Below are positions 43,422 to 55,300 of a DNA stretch of 64,000 nucleotides, piece by piece (positions within the stretch are counted from its first letter, which is position 1; every line of letters starts with the position of its first letter). This stretch comes from Misgurnus anguillicaudatus. Its lineage: Eukaryota; Chordata; Actinopteri; Cypriniformes; Cobitidae. The stretch is from the NCBI RefSeq assembly GCF_027580225.2, contig NC_073354.2, forward strand, positions 20,481,001 to 20,545,000. Reading direction: 5' to 3'. Under the pieces are notes generated by a model, which saw only the letters and a program-made list of their open reading frames with translations, had not been told where the DNA came from and did no database searches. The translations under genes were made by a program, and so were the position numbers.

Positions 43422-44573
43422 TAAACCAATCATTAATGCTTGTTATCTATATCCTGCTGCTAACAGCACAAGAAGTGTACCTGAAGAAACTGGATGCTGT
43501 CGTCTGTCTGTAAATACGTCTCTAGAAGTTCATCCCTTTTCTTCAGTTCAGTGATTTCCACATCCAATTTCGCTTGTAGTTCTGCACCTTGATCCTGATC
43601 AGCCTTTTCCTGAGCTTCAATCTTTTTAGTCATCTCTGTGCTTTTCGTCTCAATAAGGCGGGCTAACTCAGCGAAGGCTTTTTTACTGTCCTCCACCGCC
43701 TTCTTTGCAGAATACTGAGAGGCAAATAGTAAAAAAAAACAGAAAATCCTAATGATTAAATCCCTGTAAGCCAAATAATCAAAAATGTTCTGTTATGTAA
43801 TGTTTACACCAGCATGGGACTTACTGAATGGGATGTGATCTGCATTGTCATCCTCTGCAGCTCTTTCTCCTTTGCATGGATTCTCTGCCTGACTTTCTTT
43901 TGATTGTCTGTAAGTTTTATCTGAGGATGAAACAGTCACGGTCTGTTAAATCTTACTACAAACATTCAATTATTATTAACTTAAGTTATAAAGAAACCTG
44001 TTTCTCATTTCGCTCTACTGCAGACGGCACCGTATCATGGCCTTTGTGGTCATCCAACAAACAGTGCATGCACACGCATTTCTGGTCTGTCCGGCAGTAA
44101 ACTTCTAATAGCTTGTCGTGTTTGGAGCAAGTTGCTATGATAGTAGCTTTGACCAGCTTGTGTTTCTTCAGCGCAGGAACGTTATTGTGAGGTTGTAAAT
44201 GTTCTTCACAGAAAGAGCATTGACACTCTAGACAGGATTTGACAGCTTGGAACTTTCTTCCATCGCAGAAATCACATGCAATATCTCCAGGTCCAGCAAT
44301 ACTTTGAGTAAATTCTGACACATTAAGTTGTGTCTCTCTTAATCTCTCCATTATGTCAGCAAGCATAGTACTTCGTTTGAGATGAGGTCTCGTGCTGAAG
44401 GTCTGCCTGCATTGAGGACAGCTAAAGGCCCCTGTGTAATTAGTATTCCAGAACTCATCGATACAGCTCATACAGTAACTGTGTCCACAGGCGATTGTCA
44501 CGGGATCGTTCAGCAGATCCAAACATATCGCGCAGCTGTATCGCTCGTGTTCTCCGAATAAAGCCTCTGCCAT
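39801..44573 (-). CDS. finTRIM-like E3 ligase with C-terminal KEG/HERC2-type SH3 repeats
   Basis: Ten exons: 44573-43998, 43920-43825, 43714-43481, 42247-42088, 42006-41878, 41785-41696, 41581-41474, 41347-41252, 40112-40005, 39883-39801. They sum to 1680 nt, 559 aa, with phase kept at every junction. RING at 14-55 (C14, C17, C29, H31, C34, C37, C52, C55), B-boxes about 99-184, coiled coil about 190-300 on 96- and 234-nt exons typical of finTRIMs. Instead of B30.2, residues 357-559 form three repeats with the pattern VRVKASV..P..GWG.VT..S.G and then DFPEHSGWTG.LSEMEL, like the SH3-type repeats of plant KEG and Mind bomb. Each repeat is two exons. Introns after 41878 and 40005 start GC. A predicted ubiquitin ligase; the repeats probably bind a partner. 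The stop arises from a 7-bp deletion relative to repeat 2. Confidence 0.85.
40447..41102. mobile_element. TTAA MITE copy in a TRIM intron
   Basis: Related throughout to the elements in intron 3 of S2 and S4 (TTTCCTTTGGTGTGTAAGTG, TCATAATTCCTCCCGCTTCG). The right end GGTGCTCTTTAAA is present; the left end is degraded. It lies between repeat exons at 41252 and 40112. Confidence 0.7.
42303..43359. mobile_element. Tc1-like transposon in TRIM intron
   Basis: Inverted ends CTAAAGGATTATTAGGAACA at both sides, 1057 bp, lying between TA-rich stretches. It encodes a broken Tc1 transposase on the minus strand. Confidence 0.92.
42328..43218 (-). pseudogene. Tc1/mariner transposase, frameshifted
   Basis: The N-terminus MGKKGDLSNFERGMVVGARR opens at 43218 and is shifted out of frame after about 27 residues (near 43140). 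From there the helix-turn-helix and then the catalytic domain are recognisable: WSDESQF holds the first Asp of the triad region and SPDLNPIEHLWD the classic Tc1 motif. The C-terminal frame is open to 42328. One frameshift is enough to inactivate it, so the copy is dead but young. Confidence 0.9.
43367..43420. repeat. (TA)n microsatellite
   Basis: About 27 TA units beside the Tc1 right end, within the TRIM intron. Confidence 0.95.
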
Positions 44574-44870
44574 TTCACGAAACTGCTGTTTTATCGAAAA
44601 CTGTGTCGGATAGAAGTTGTGTTGTGAAATCTACGCGAGAGTGAAAGTAAAAGCAAAATGTTTAGTCAGTGTATGGAAATACACTCGCTTGAGGGTTGTA
44701 AAGTTGTGAAGAATAAATAATAAGAAAAAGAATAAAAAAATTGTTAATTGTGAATTTACCTGACCAAAATTCGCTATATGCTCGACAGTGGAGCTGTGAA
44801 GTGATCGTGAACTTTGTAACCTAGATGTATTTTCCAGTAACACCACTAGATGGAGACTGTGTGTGGGTTT
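44574..44870 (-). promoter_or_regulatory. TRIM gene 5' UTR, possible noncoding exon
   Basis: A donor on the minus strand (TTGGTCAG|GTAAATTC, exon edge 44760) suggests an untranslated exon about 190 bp upstream of the ATG. No confident TATA box. Exact promoter not placed. Confidence 0.4.
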
Positions 44871-44924
44871 TTTTTAGGGGTGGATTTTTTTAAAGCTTCC
44901 TTATTTCAGCATTAAGGGCTGGCC

Positions 44925-45110
44925 TGGTTCACCGGACAGGTTTTATCCTAGTCCGAGATTAAAATGCATGTTTGAGCTGCCTTAATTTAAAAACCTCTTG
45001 CATTGACATAGCTTATATATTTTGTAAGGTTTGCTTGAAAAAATTACTTAAATATCCTAATATAAAAGTCCTGGATTCATCTAAACCCTGTACGGGAAAC
45101 TGACCCTAAA
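44925..45110. repeat. Dispersed repeat of about 220 bp, copy 3
   Basis: CCGGACAGGTTTTATCCTAG to TACGGGAAACTGACCCTAA, the same family as 24650 and 30586. It is in reverse orientation relative to the copy at 30586. Confidence 0.65.
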
Positions 45111-46839
45111 TTTATTACTATGTGTCCATTCATGTTTTTATTTCATAACAAATTTATCTTCCAATATTAATTAACAACATGTAAGGAATAATTGACTATG
45201 GATCGTTGTATTATAAGAAAATAATGCACACCCAAGGAGATACCACAATATTACTAAAACAAATTACAGTGTTTCTTTTTATTTTCATGGTGACTTTAAG
45301 ACATTTGACAGGTTAGGTTAGGTGTGCGGATTACAAAAAATAACCAACATGCCTGGAACATTTCTCAGCCAATCAGAATAAAGCATTGAACAGATCCCGT
45401 GGTATAATTTAATATAATACATGATAATAATTTTTTTTAATTAATTTTTTTGTCATGATTCTGTACGTTTACTTTCACTCATTAGAGCAAATGTCAAGAT
45501 GTTTGATTGATTGGTCTTAACAGATTATGCTAGATTTGCTTTTTTGCTAGAGAATGTGCCAGTGAATGTGCTGTCTTGTATCCAAAAGGCTTTGAGAATA
45601 ACTGTATAAATTTAATTTAAATGTACTAAAAACTAAATTAGGTTATTCTTTTTTTAAAGATTTTGCCTTTAACCACCCCCACACACTGTGTCATTTTTTT
45701 CCACGCTTGGTTATACATTGGGGAAGGTTCTAGTCTGAAAGCATACAAGTGCGTCCTGTTGTACTTTTCAATAACACCATTAGATGGAGACACCTACAGT
45801 CCAACGATTTCAGATTCTGTACCACCTTTTCTTTGTACATTAGCATTAACAAAAATTAACTAACTAGTGCACTACGTTTTATTAATTTTTTAGACCTCTT
45901 GGCTTTAATAAATATTGCAGGGTTAATCTAACTGAGCAACTGGTTATATATATTTATACACCAACCTACAGCAGTGCATAACTATAGAGGTTAGCAAAAC
46001 AGCTTATACAAAGCATGCATGCAATGGGATGCTTTTTCTCAGAATTTGCATGGAAAACAGACCAAAAACATGTTTAAAAGGAGAAGCAGCATTTTATGAT
46101 GACCATTCAAAGACCTCAGAGGCTTGGAAGTGCAAAAGGAAAATCAATTGTGGTGCTGATCCTTAAAAACCCCTTAATATAAACACATTGAAAGTAGGAC
46201 AAACTCGATTCAATAATGGATAGGAAGCCAGTGGAAAAAAGCCAGCGTAATATTTATATATAAAGACTAAGGTAATATTTTCCTTCTTCTTGGTGCCTGT
46301 CACAAGTCTAGCAGCTGCATTCTGAATGAGTTGCAGGCAGGACAGATGGTACTGAGAGATTCCCATATATAGGGAATTACAATAGCCATGCCGAGAAGAT
46401 GAAAAGCATGTGTAACAGTAAAAATGGGGTTTAGTTTAGAAATAACTCTGGGTTGAAGAGCCTACCTTTAAAAAATGTGATTAGGTGGGTCAAAGTATTT
46501 TTTAATTGTAGGCTAATTAAAGTTAAAAGATTAGCATTGTTTAACACCACTGGGCTTTAATATTTCTGGCCAACCAAGATTTAAGGTTTAAGGTCAACTG
46601 ACTGAAATTGTTTTACATGAAACTTAAAAAATAAAACTTTTGATCTGGATGTCTGAAATTAGTTAGGCAGAGAAAATGCAATTGTTCCAATATAATAATT
46701 TCTTTAATTACAAAACAAAATGTTTATTTCAATAGTTGTTAAATTGAACAAATAAAAAGCTCATTGTCCACTCTATGAAATCATAAATTTGGGTACCTCC
46801 ATATGATTTTTAAAAATTCTTCAAAAACAGGACTCGCAT
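45111..46839. other. Intergenic; LINE-like fragment
   Basis: No gene. On the minus strand near 46366-46290 the frame LQLIQNAAARLVTGTKKKE matches the C-terminal reverse-transcriptase region common in fish LINEs. It is short and not continued on either side, so this is a dead fragment. Confidence 0.5.
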
Positions 46840-47110
46840 TGTTAAAGTTGGGGCCGGGGGTTGAATCATAGACGCTTTTGTTTGGGTCTCCCCGTTCTTG
46901 CGATGGCCTGCTGTCGATCAAGACACGAGCGTCCGCCCCCATCGGCCCTTTCACTGCTGCAGCTGGCCGCCTCGCGCTGCTGCTCACCGTATGCTCGCTC
47001 ACTGCAATCTGTGCTGGAGAAGCCGGAGCAGCCTCAGTTACACCTTCAGTATTAAACCCGGCCCAAAAACGCTTATGACGCTCGCCACCAAAGAACAGAA
47101 ATAACACGAG
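46840..47110 (+). promoter_or_regulatory. CpG-rich region, candidate cdca4 first exon
   Basis: A GC- and CpG-rich block ends in AACACGAG|GTGAGT at 47111, a strong donor. The cdca4 coding exon begins after an acceptor at 49094 (TCTCTAG), so an untranslated first exon 2 kb upstream is expected. Another donor (TCTGA|GTAAGT, 47498) and a 26-nt AG-to-GT segment at about 47913-47938 are alternative or additional noncoding exons. Overlapping frames here are not convincing proteins. Confidence 0.45.
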
Positions 47111-49101
47111 GTGAGTTCGGACGTACTGTGATTATATAATTTCAATACATTTTACATTGTGTAGTTTTACATCTAAAGATCCGCGATGGTTAAATGCGCG
47201 GTCGATTTCGAAAAGCGGCATGTTTGCGGAAGTGACCGCGCGGTCCACGATTAGCCGCCTCTGTTATTTTCATATGTATGTCTTGTGTTTCCAAAAAATA
47301 TCTTTTACCCTCACGTACATTTTGGCGACACGTTAAACGTTTGGAAAAGTGGAAGATGCTGTTTGGGTTGCCCGTAAACGAAGGGAAGTTGACTAGCCAG
47401 CGGACCCGTTTGAAAAATCAAAATGGCTGCCATCTTTGTCGTCTCGGCAAAGAGATTTATACCTTTGTTTCTCCGTCTCACATGTCAGGGAGTCTGAGTA
47501 AGTTCATTTTTATATTCATGTAGTGGATTACTGTTCAACGAACCATCGTATTAAAAGTGGGGTGTTTGTTTTTACTGGTTTTTATTTATTTTGTTACTCA
47601 CCCAGTAGCGCACTTTTTGACCACGTCAGTGCGGTGGGGGAGGGGAAGTGAGTCTGGCTGGGTGGAGCCTGTATGAGCAATGATACATTCACTGTGGATG
47701 AATGACCAAATGCTGTAAGTTTGCTTTAGTTTAGACTCAAGCTACTAGAAGAACTGTATAGTCTCTCTTGCACTGACTATTTTAGTTACAATTACTTTGG
47801 AGATCTGCAAACTTTCTAGATCGTAATAATTGAATGCAGTGCTGGTATGATGGTTGTAGTTTTAGTTGCAGTGGATGCGTGTCAGCTTGCACTCTGGTCT
47901 CTTTTTCAACAGTGCTGGGATGTCACCCATGCTTCAGGTAGGCGAACCACCATGCCATTAATATATCTGGTTAACAATGTGGTTATGGGTTTAAAGTTAT
48001 TGTGTGTGTGATTTTTTTTCTTTTTGGTAACTGTCAAGCAAATCATCTCCATTATGTTAAGTTATTTCTCTTAACATAAAACGACTTTGCAATATATGTG
48101 GTGGTATTTGTGTGCTTGCATTCAATGGATTTGTTGGTTTGCTTGTTTTTGCATAGAGTTTGATGTGTATAATGTAACTCATTACCATTGTTTAGCAATC
48201 GTCCTATGTCTTCCTCACCTCTCACCTACCCACCAGTATTTGACAAAAGTAGCTGAGGTCCTCTTTGCGCCCTACTCCTCCCAACATACAGACTTAAACA
48301 TGCACAGTCACACACACAAACACAAAAACTCAGTCGGTCAAGATCTGGTGTGATGACAGATTATGTGCTCTGTCTTGCTGGTTGGTGTCATGTGTTTTTC
48401 CTATACTGGATGCATGTTTGTTACTTTTAGGCTCCTGTAACCCTGGTTGGCTGGCCACGGAGACAGGGAGTCCTCGTCTTAATACTGTCGCTCTCCACAT
48501 TAGACTTACTGTTTGGGGTATCTACTTTCCACTCAATTTTCATTCATATTTAAAGGATTAAAGCACAATTCCAACATTTTATTAGCTTAATCATTTGATG
48601 TAATGTTTGAAACAAAGACCTGAAGAAACCCATCTATTCATGCTTTACTACTTTTTAGGTTCCTGTGGATGGTACATGATTCTAAAATGTGATCTGTGGC
48701 CTCAAAAATACACATAGTTCAGATTAAAGTTTACATTTGCTATTAAATTACTTTATTGATTCAATGTAATATTAGACTTTAGTTACCAAAGTATCTATGT
48801 AATTGCAAGACCCTTTTACATTCCTATTATGTATTTAAGTAATTGTTCTCACATTAGTTATTTAACTGATCTTATATTATTATTATTTAATGTAATTATA
48901 TATATTTTTACGTTTTTCCATGAAAATGATTTTCCTTATTTTTATGCTGTGAATGCACTTTGCATAAACAAGTGCATTTTAGACAGAGTTAATATTTTTC
49001 AGGTATTTTAACAGAATGGTTTATCATCTTAATACATGTAAAAAGAATTTAGGACTGTGCACTGACATTCCCTATCCCCTTTTCTTTTCTCTAGGGTAAA
49101 C

Positions 49102-49968
49102 ATGTTCTCCAAGGGCACCAAGCGTAAGTTTTCTGATGGTGGTGAAGAGATATCAGAAGAAACCCTTATCGGAGCCAGGATGGCATCTTCATACAGCTTG
49201 CAACGGCAGTCGCTCCTGGACATGTCCCTCATCAAACTACAGCTATGCCACATGCTGGTGGAGCCCAACCTCTGTCGATCGGTTCTCATTGCCAACACGG
49301 TTAGGCAGATTCAGGAGGAGATGACTCACGATGGCAGCTGGCAGGTGGTCACCGAAGCATTCTGCAGTGCAGGCCAGAGCCCATCTGAGCGCTTAGTGGC
49401 CACTGAAGTCCTCTGCCGGTCACGGGAGCCGGATGCAGAGCCTAAGCTTTTATCCGTCATCACCTATGAAGGTTGCAGAGAAGAGGAGGTGGTATCTGAC
49501 GAGACATTGTGCTCCGTTTCAGTTAGCGACGCTGTCTCGAACGTGTGTCTGGCAGGAAGTATAGGCCAGTGCTGGGAGAAAAGTGAGCTCGTTGATGTGG
49601 AGGGGGACGAAGAGGACCTTGAAGACTCCAGGCTAGGCTCAGGAGACGATGAAGAAATAGATACAGAAGATGAGGCTTCCAGGAAGGGTACAAAGACCAT
49701 AGGACAAGTTTTTGGAACATTTGAAATAAAAAACAGCTCATCGGGTCCTGACTCTGCACTTGAGGAGTTATTCTCAGATGTGGACACATCCTATTATGAT
49801 CTGGACACCATGCTTACAGGCATGCAGAGTGCGCCCAAGACGGGTCCTTATGACCTCCTCGACAGCTTGGCACCTTCACACGGTCCCCCTTCTATAGTGT
49901 CTGCCCCAAATTGTCGCTCTGATCTCAATGAACTTGATCACATCATGGAAATCATTGTGGGCTCTTAG
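49102..49968 (+). CDS. cdca4: CDCA4 (SERTA-domain transcriptional co-regulator)
   Basis: Single coding exon, 288 aa, with the ATG just inside the exon that starts at 49095. The N-terminus MFSKGTKRKF is the family cyclin-A-binding/KRK motif. The SERTA domain spans about residues 30-77, with LQRQSLLDMSLIKLQLCHML and EPNLCRSVLIANTVRQIQEE, which to my knowledge match vertebrate CDCA4 almost exactly. The C-terminus SDLNELDHIMEIIVGS is the conserved PHD/bromodomain-interacting and transactivation tail. An acidic segment (about 173-200, DEEDLEDSRLGSGDDEEID) makes it longer than the mammalian protein of about 240 aa. CDCA4 is a nuclear E2F/p53-pathway co-regulator. AATAAA at 51264 implies a 3' UTR of about 1.3 kb. 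Confidence 0.95.
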   Translation: MFSKGTKRKFSDGGEEISEETLIGARMASSYSLQRQSLLDMSLIKLQLCHMLVEPNLCRSVLIANTVRQIQEEMTHDGSWQVVTEAFCSAGQSPSERLVATEVLCRSREPDAEPKLLSVITYEGCREEEVVSDETLCSVSVSDAVSNVCLAGSIGQCWEKSELVDVEGDEEDLEDSRLGSGDDEEIDTEDEASRKGTKTIGQVFGTFEIKNSSSGPDSALEELFSDVDTSYYDLDTMLTGMQSAPKTGPYDLLDSLAPSHGPPSIVSAPNCRSDLNELDHIMEIIVGS

Positions 49969-51290
49969 GTTAGACCTTGTTTGGAGGTTTCCATGCTGAC
50001 TTATTGTTACTGGCTTTTCAATTTTGTATGGAAAGCAAGTTAAATCTGGAGTCCTTTCAAAGGATAGCCTTGATTTAATGAACTGACCATAGTTGTTTTA
50101 TTTACATACCCTTTGTATGTTTTAATGTTTCTTCTTCTGTATTTGTCTGTCCAGACATGCTGTTTTGTTTAATTTATTTGTTATAACACTACAGAGAGCA
50201 GAACAAGATGTATACAGAAGTTGTAAAGCCTGGGATATTTTCATATGGAGACAAAAGATTGTCTAAAATTTGTACATAAATATATATTTTGTACTATAGA
50301 TCCTGCTTGTAATATGTCACTGTACATTCTGTACATGTTCTACAAATTGATTTAATGGAAGAGAGTAGATTGTCTTATCTAGCAATGCATTCTTCTGTTC
50401 ATCAAAGTCCACAAACTGAAGGAACTTCATTACATATTAGAATATAGAAATGACAAGTATACATATAATGATGCATGTTTTACATTTACATGCTCATTTG
50501 CACAGTATTTTTCTTCTTCTCATGGTTTAATTGCAGTTATCTGTCAATCAGCTCAGCCATAAGTTTTATTTGTTGTTAGACCTCAAAGTTCTTATATTTG
50601 TCTTATCAACAAATGAAGAATAATGGGCCAGCCCATTCTATATTGTGACTTAATTTATTTAATTTATTTACTGCAAACGGTGAGTGTTGGCTGTGGTCAA
50701 ACTCAGGGTGGTTTTTTTTATTTCTAGAGGAATTAATAGGCTTGGTTAACAAAAGCCTTTGCTCATATTAAATTTGGATCATGTGAGAATCGGTCACAAA
50801 ATTTGTGCTTGGTCAGTTTATTTGCATGTGTTAAACATTTTATTATGGGCAAATGGCTTGGGTATATGTCTGTTAGACCTTTGGACCCCTCATACTAAGA
50901 AAGCAAGTATAGTTCTATGCATTGAGTGTCAAAACACACTTTCTATGCATTAAGTGTTCAATACGCATTTAGTACAGTATTCTTTTTTTAAATATAATTT
51001 TGACTTGAGTCAACAAGAGATGGTTATATTTTATCATGCATTTTCCCCTTAGTTAATACTGTATATTATTTGGTTTTGTTTAAAATGAATTTTTGCATAA
51101 ACTATGTTTGTGCAAACCATGAGTTTACACTTTGATAACGGTTTTCTGTTGCATTGTTTCACACTTAAATTCCAAGAGGAGAAATGTTTTTTATTGTATG
51201 ATCTTAAACTAGTATAGAATATAAACATTTTATATGAGCATTGTAGCTTTTTTAACGTTTTTTAATAAAAGGTACAACTTATGAAAATAC
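49969..51290 (+). other. cdca4 3' UTR
   Basis: AT-rich sequence ending at AATAAA (51264-51269), with many TTTATTT/TGTATA words typical of long SERTA-family 3' UTRs. No coding frame of note. Confidence 0.6.
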
Positions 51291-51462
51291 TTGTGGTGTT
51301 GTTCATGAATTAACTAACATTAAAACAAGATCTCAGTATTATCAAAAAGTCATGAAGGTTTGTGTGTAAATAAATATATAGAGAACATTAGAGATACAAA
51401 AAAAATGTAATATTCGAAGTTGTAAGAGAGCAAAACCGGTTTTGAACTAGACAGCGAACCCT

Positions 51463-51513
51463 TGACGTCAATTCTCTCACATGTGACGTCAGTAAACGTG
51501 ACGCAAATAACGT
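51463..51513. promoter_or_regulatory. Cluster of CRE (TGACGTCA) sites
   Basis: Perfect TGACGTCA at 51463-51470 and 51484-51491, 21 bp apart (two helical turns), followed by GTGACGCA and TAACGTCA half-site variants by 51513. It lies about 0.4 kb upstream of the CCAAT boxes of the next gene. Confidence 0.55.
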
Positions 51514-51869
51514 CAATGTTTAAATCCCACCGTTCCATACTATGCATTAAATTGCATTTCAAAAACGTGGTTTATTATATAACCCATATAGTTGTGATGA
51601 TGTTTAATTAACGTATCACACTCGACCTTTACCAAGCGATCTTTAATATAATACATTTATATTATAATTAAACAATGTTGTACTCAATTAAGAGCTTAAA
51701 AATGACACGCTTGTTTGCCATTAAGTAACAACTTGGTAAAACCACGACGTGTCGTTTTAAGTGCGATTATAGTTTGGTGGAAGCCCTGTGCTTCTATCTG
51801 TCACGTTTTTAGTCTATGGGCATGTCAGAGGGATGAATGTGATAGACTGAGGAGGCGGGCGAGAACACA

Positions 51870-52366
51870 GTTTTCACCAATCGGATGCAGTTACTAGGCG
51901 GGTCTCAGATCGGATTCGACCAATCACCGCCCTCCCACCTGACGACCGTCAATCAGCTGAGTTCTTTTCCCGTTGTTTCTGTTTCTACCAGAGCCGTTCT
52001 CCACAAAGTAGCAATAGTTCTGTGCTCGTGTCTGCGTTGAGATGCGATCGGTCGCGTAATTTTGTGCAGAATAATGTTCAGACTTTGGACCAGAAGCTTA
52101 ACGCCGAGTTTAGCGACCGATTGAACGCACGTCTGTCCTTTTTCAAGAATGTAGCCATCAATTGTGTGTTACGGGTAAATGTATTTCTTAGTTAGACAGA
52201 GTCCGTACTTCGCCAAGTACTAACTAACGTTAGCTAACTGGCTAATTCATTGCGCATCTCCGTGAGCTAAGCCGCGGAGGCTAGCAGCGCGCGTTGGCGT
52301 CTTGCAAGTTGTTGGTTTTAATAAACGCTAACAAAAGAAGCAACTGGTTCAGCCAAACATAATGGT
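51870..52366 (+). promoter_or_regulatory. CpG-rich promoter of the SERTAD-like gene
   Basis: CCAAT boxes at 51877-51881 and 51920-51924 precede a CpG-rich stretch leading to the start codon at 52367. No TATA box. An upstream ATG at 52362 opens a 14-codon frame overlapping the main start, a possible translational brake. Confidence 0.5.
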
Positions 52367-55300
52367 ATGGGTCAAAGGGATTTCACTTCGTTCGAGGCTT
52401 CCATGAAAAGAAGAAACAGAATTCCCGCTGTCTCTATGTGTCGACTGGATGTGGAGTCCGCTGTTGTGAAGAAGGAAGTTGAGCCCGTCGGAGGAGATGG
52501 TGCCCTTTCTTCGTCAAGGTAACGCTACTTTTAGGCATTTAAAAAAGTCTTTAAATCAAAGTTGTTAAGTTTTTTTCTATCGTCTTGCTTTTGTATATTT
52601 CTATATATTTACGTAACCTCTCGAGTACATGTGTAAATGTTACTTGGCTTTGAGTAAATGTACGTTAACTCCGTATATTCTAGTGTAATTACAAAATAGG
52701 AACTAATAAACTAACATAGATATAGTAAACCAAGAAGATAGAAACTTTGATATCGCACGTTTTCGGTGCAAGTCGTGCGCGGTTGCGTAACTGGTCGATT
52801 TTGCCACTCGGTTTAAACCCGAGTGACGTTTACTCGAAACGTGACCGCCAGTTTTCTTCCAATCTTTTCACAGAGCTCAAAAAGTACACTTATGATATTT
52901 TCTCTTTGCGTTTCTTGCCAAAGTATAAAAATAGTTCAACAAATATGCTTAATGATGTTTCGTTTTTATTTAATTTCTCGTATAAATAATGTTCTTGATA
53001 TGTGAATAATCATGACTAAACAAATGTGTGGGGTACCATTAACCTGACGTCATACACGATTAAATCGATGAGTGATATCTTTAAAAAAAACTTAAGTTAT
53101 TTGTATTATGATCTTATAACGTTACCAGTTTTCAGTTCTCAATTTCCTGTTTGGCCAGCAAATTGTTATTTCATATTTTGATATGTTTGTGAATATTATC
53201 TGAATCTTGATCTGAACCTTTTGGAGGTGATTAGGGATGCACCGATAGGATTTTTTGGGCCGATACCGATACAAACAGACAACTTCTGGCCGATACGGAT
53301 ATTAAACACTTGTATACAATACTATACAGTTGGTCTATTAGCTAGTTTATTTCTGCATCAAATTATTTTTACTGAACGTGGATTGGATCTAATTAACATT
53401 CAACTGACCAACATAATAAGAGAGGCACAAATTAAGCTAAAACAAATATAATAAGACAGCGTGACAACCTTCAAAGGTGGTTTTTGCTATTCAGCATTTA
53501 TTTTTATTAACAACATTAACTCATTTTTTTACATATAAATTGTGTAAAAATTGCCGATATGCTGATGGTTTCAAATTCATAAAAAAATCGCCCGATAAAT
53601 ATCGGCGGCCGATACATCGGTGCATCACTAGAGGTGATTGTCATAGTTTGCAGTAGACTCAATAGGTGTATAAGGTATGACCTATAAATTAATTGGTAAC
53701 AGTTTACAATAAGGTTGCATTTGTTAATAATTAGTTGATGCATTAGCTAACATGAACTAACAATAAACAATTGTTCTACAGCGTTTATTAATCTTTGTTC
53801 ATGTTAATTTCGGTGTTTACTAATGTATTTATAAAACCATTGTAACTGTTAACATGGATATATGCACCATGAAGTAACATGAATAACTGTATTGACATGA
53901 ACTAATATTTAAAAATTATTAATTTTTATATTCTTTCACTTTAAACAAGCTTATTAAATAAAAAAACCCTGTGTGTTTATGTTTAACCGTACATAGGGGA
54001 AATTAATATTATTGGTAATGCCTGAGTTACAGTTTGCAGCTATGGAACTAAATAGATATTTTGCGGATAACTGTTACATATAATACATAGACAAAGTTGA
54101 TTTAACATTCAGTTAAATACTTTGAGTTATCTGATGCTGTGGTGTTTACTTGCTGAAGCAAAAGAGTATCAGCCTTTTTGGTCTCTTAAATTAGAAATCA
54201 TGATGCTTTTAATCTTCATATTCAGAATATAATCAACCTTTGAGTTGTCAGCATTATACATTTCTTACCGTTGCATACCTGTGTAACAACTAGTAGGCAT
54301 CATTATAATTATTTTAATGCCATGCAAGAGTTTCACCAGTGACTCAAACAGCACTGATAAGTCACGGAAGCTTCATGTGAGCGAGCGTGTCTTCATGTCT
54401 GTCTCCGTGACTAAGTCTCTGAGTCACTTCATCAGGTCTATTGGAGCCACCCAGTTTTAAAACTGCCCAAATTTAGACATCCGGCCTGTTAGCCCAGTGG
54501 TTGTATTAAGGACTTGGTAGATTTGTGAGTGGTGTTTGCTTCCTACTTCCTCCTGCTTGCGCTCAGTCTGTTTTCTTTGCGCTTTCTTGCTCAACTCAAC
54601 TTCTCTGTCTCCTCCCACTTTATCTCATGGGCTAGCCTTATGCTCATTCTGGCTTATGTACTTCCTCTTTCACTTGCTCTTTTATTTCTTCCACTGTCCT
54701 CTTTCTCTTGTCTCAGAATGAAAACAGACTGTCCCCTTTTGGGAGAGTGAAACTGGAAGGGATGGAGAAAGAGTTTATTTTAGACCAGCATATTATTTTC
54801 TGTTTTTTGGTTTAAGTATTACCACAGTAAAGGAAATTAAGTCTTTATCTCTTTTCCTTCAGCGAAACTGATATGTCTCTTCGTATGGTATTAGATTGTT
54901 ATCCATTTATTCATCCGATGGAATGCTGCTGGATCTAAAAATAGCAGTGTAAGTTTCATTGTTGCTCCTCAGATGATCAGTCTCTTATATGTGAGCTGTA
55001 TGCACAACATAGTTCAGCATAAATGCTTTGCTTTCAGTGACCGTAAAATCTGTTTGAAATCCAACTTTAAGGGCAGTAGATTAGAATGTAAAAACTGTAT
55101 TTACCCAAGTATAGATAAATAATAAGTGTTTTGTAAAATAAAAGATTGTGAGCCTCAAACACTATTGTTTCCTCCTTATGTAAACCTCGTGCATGCAAAA
55201 GATCGCTGGAAAACATCTCAATGTAATACCAACTATGATGTTACAGTCGTGGTGTATGCCCCAACATTAAATTACACATTAAACTAATTACAATGTTGTT

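Noticed and set aside
46781..47107. Frames on both strands, one with a signal-peptide-like stretch
   Set aside because: GC-rich CpG region with open frames on both strands at once; better explained as a noncoding first exon or promoter.
47278..47523. 81-residue frame and a nearby ATG with a mitochondrial-presequence look (MAAIFVVSAKRF)
   Set aside because: The second stops right at the donor GTAAGT and neither continues into a recognisable exon.
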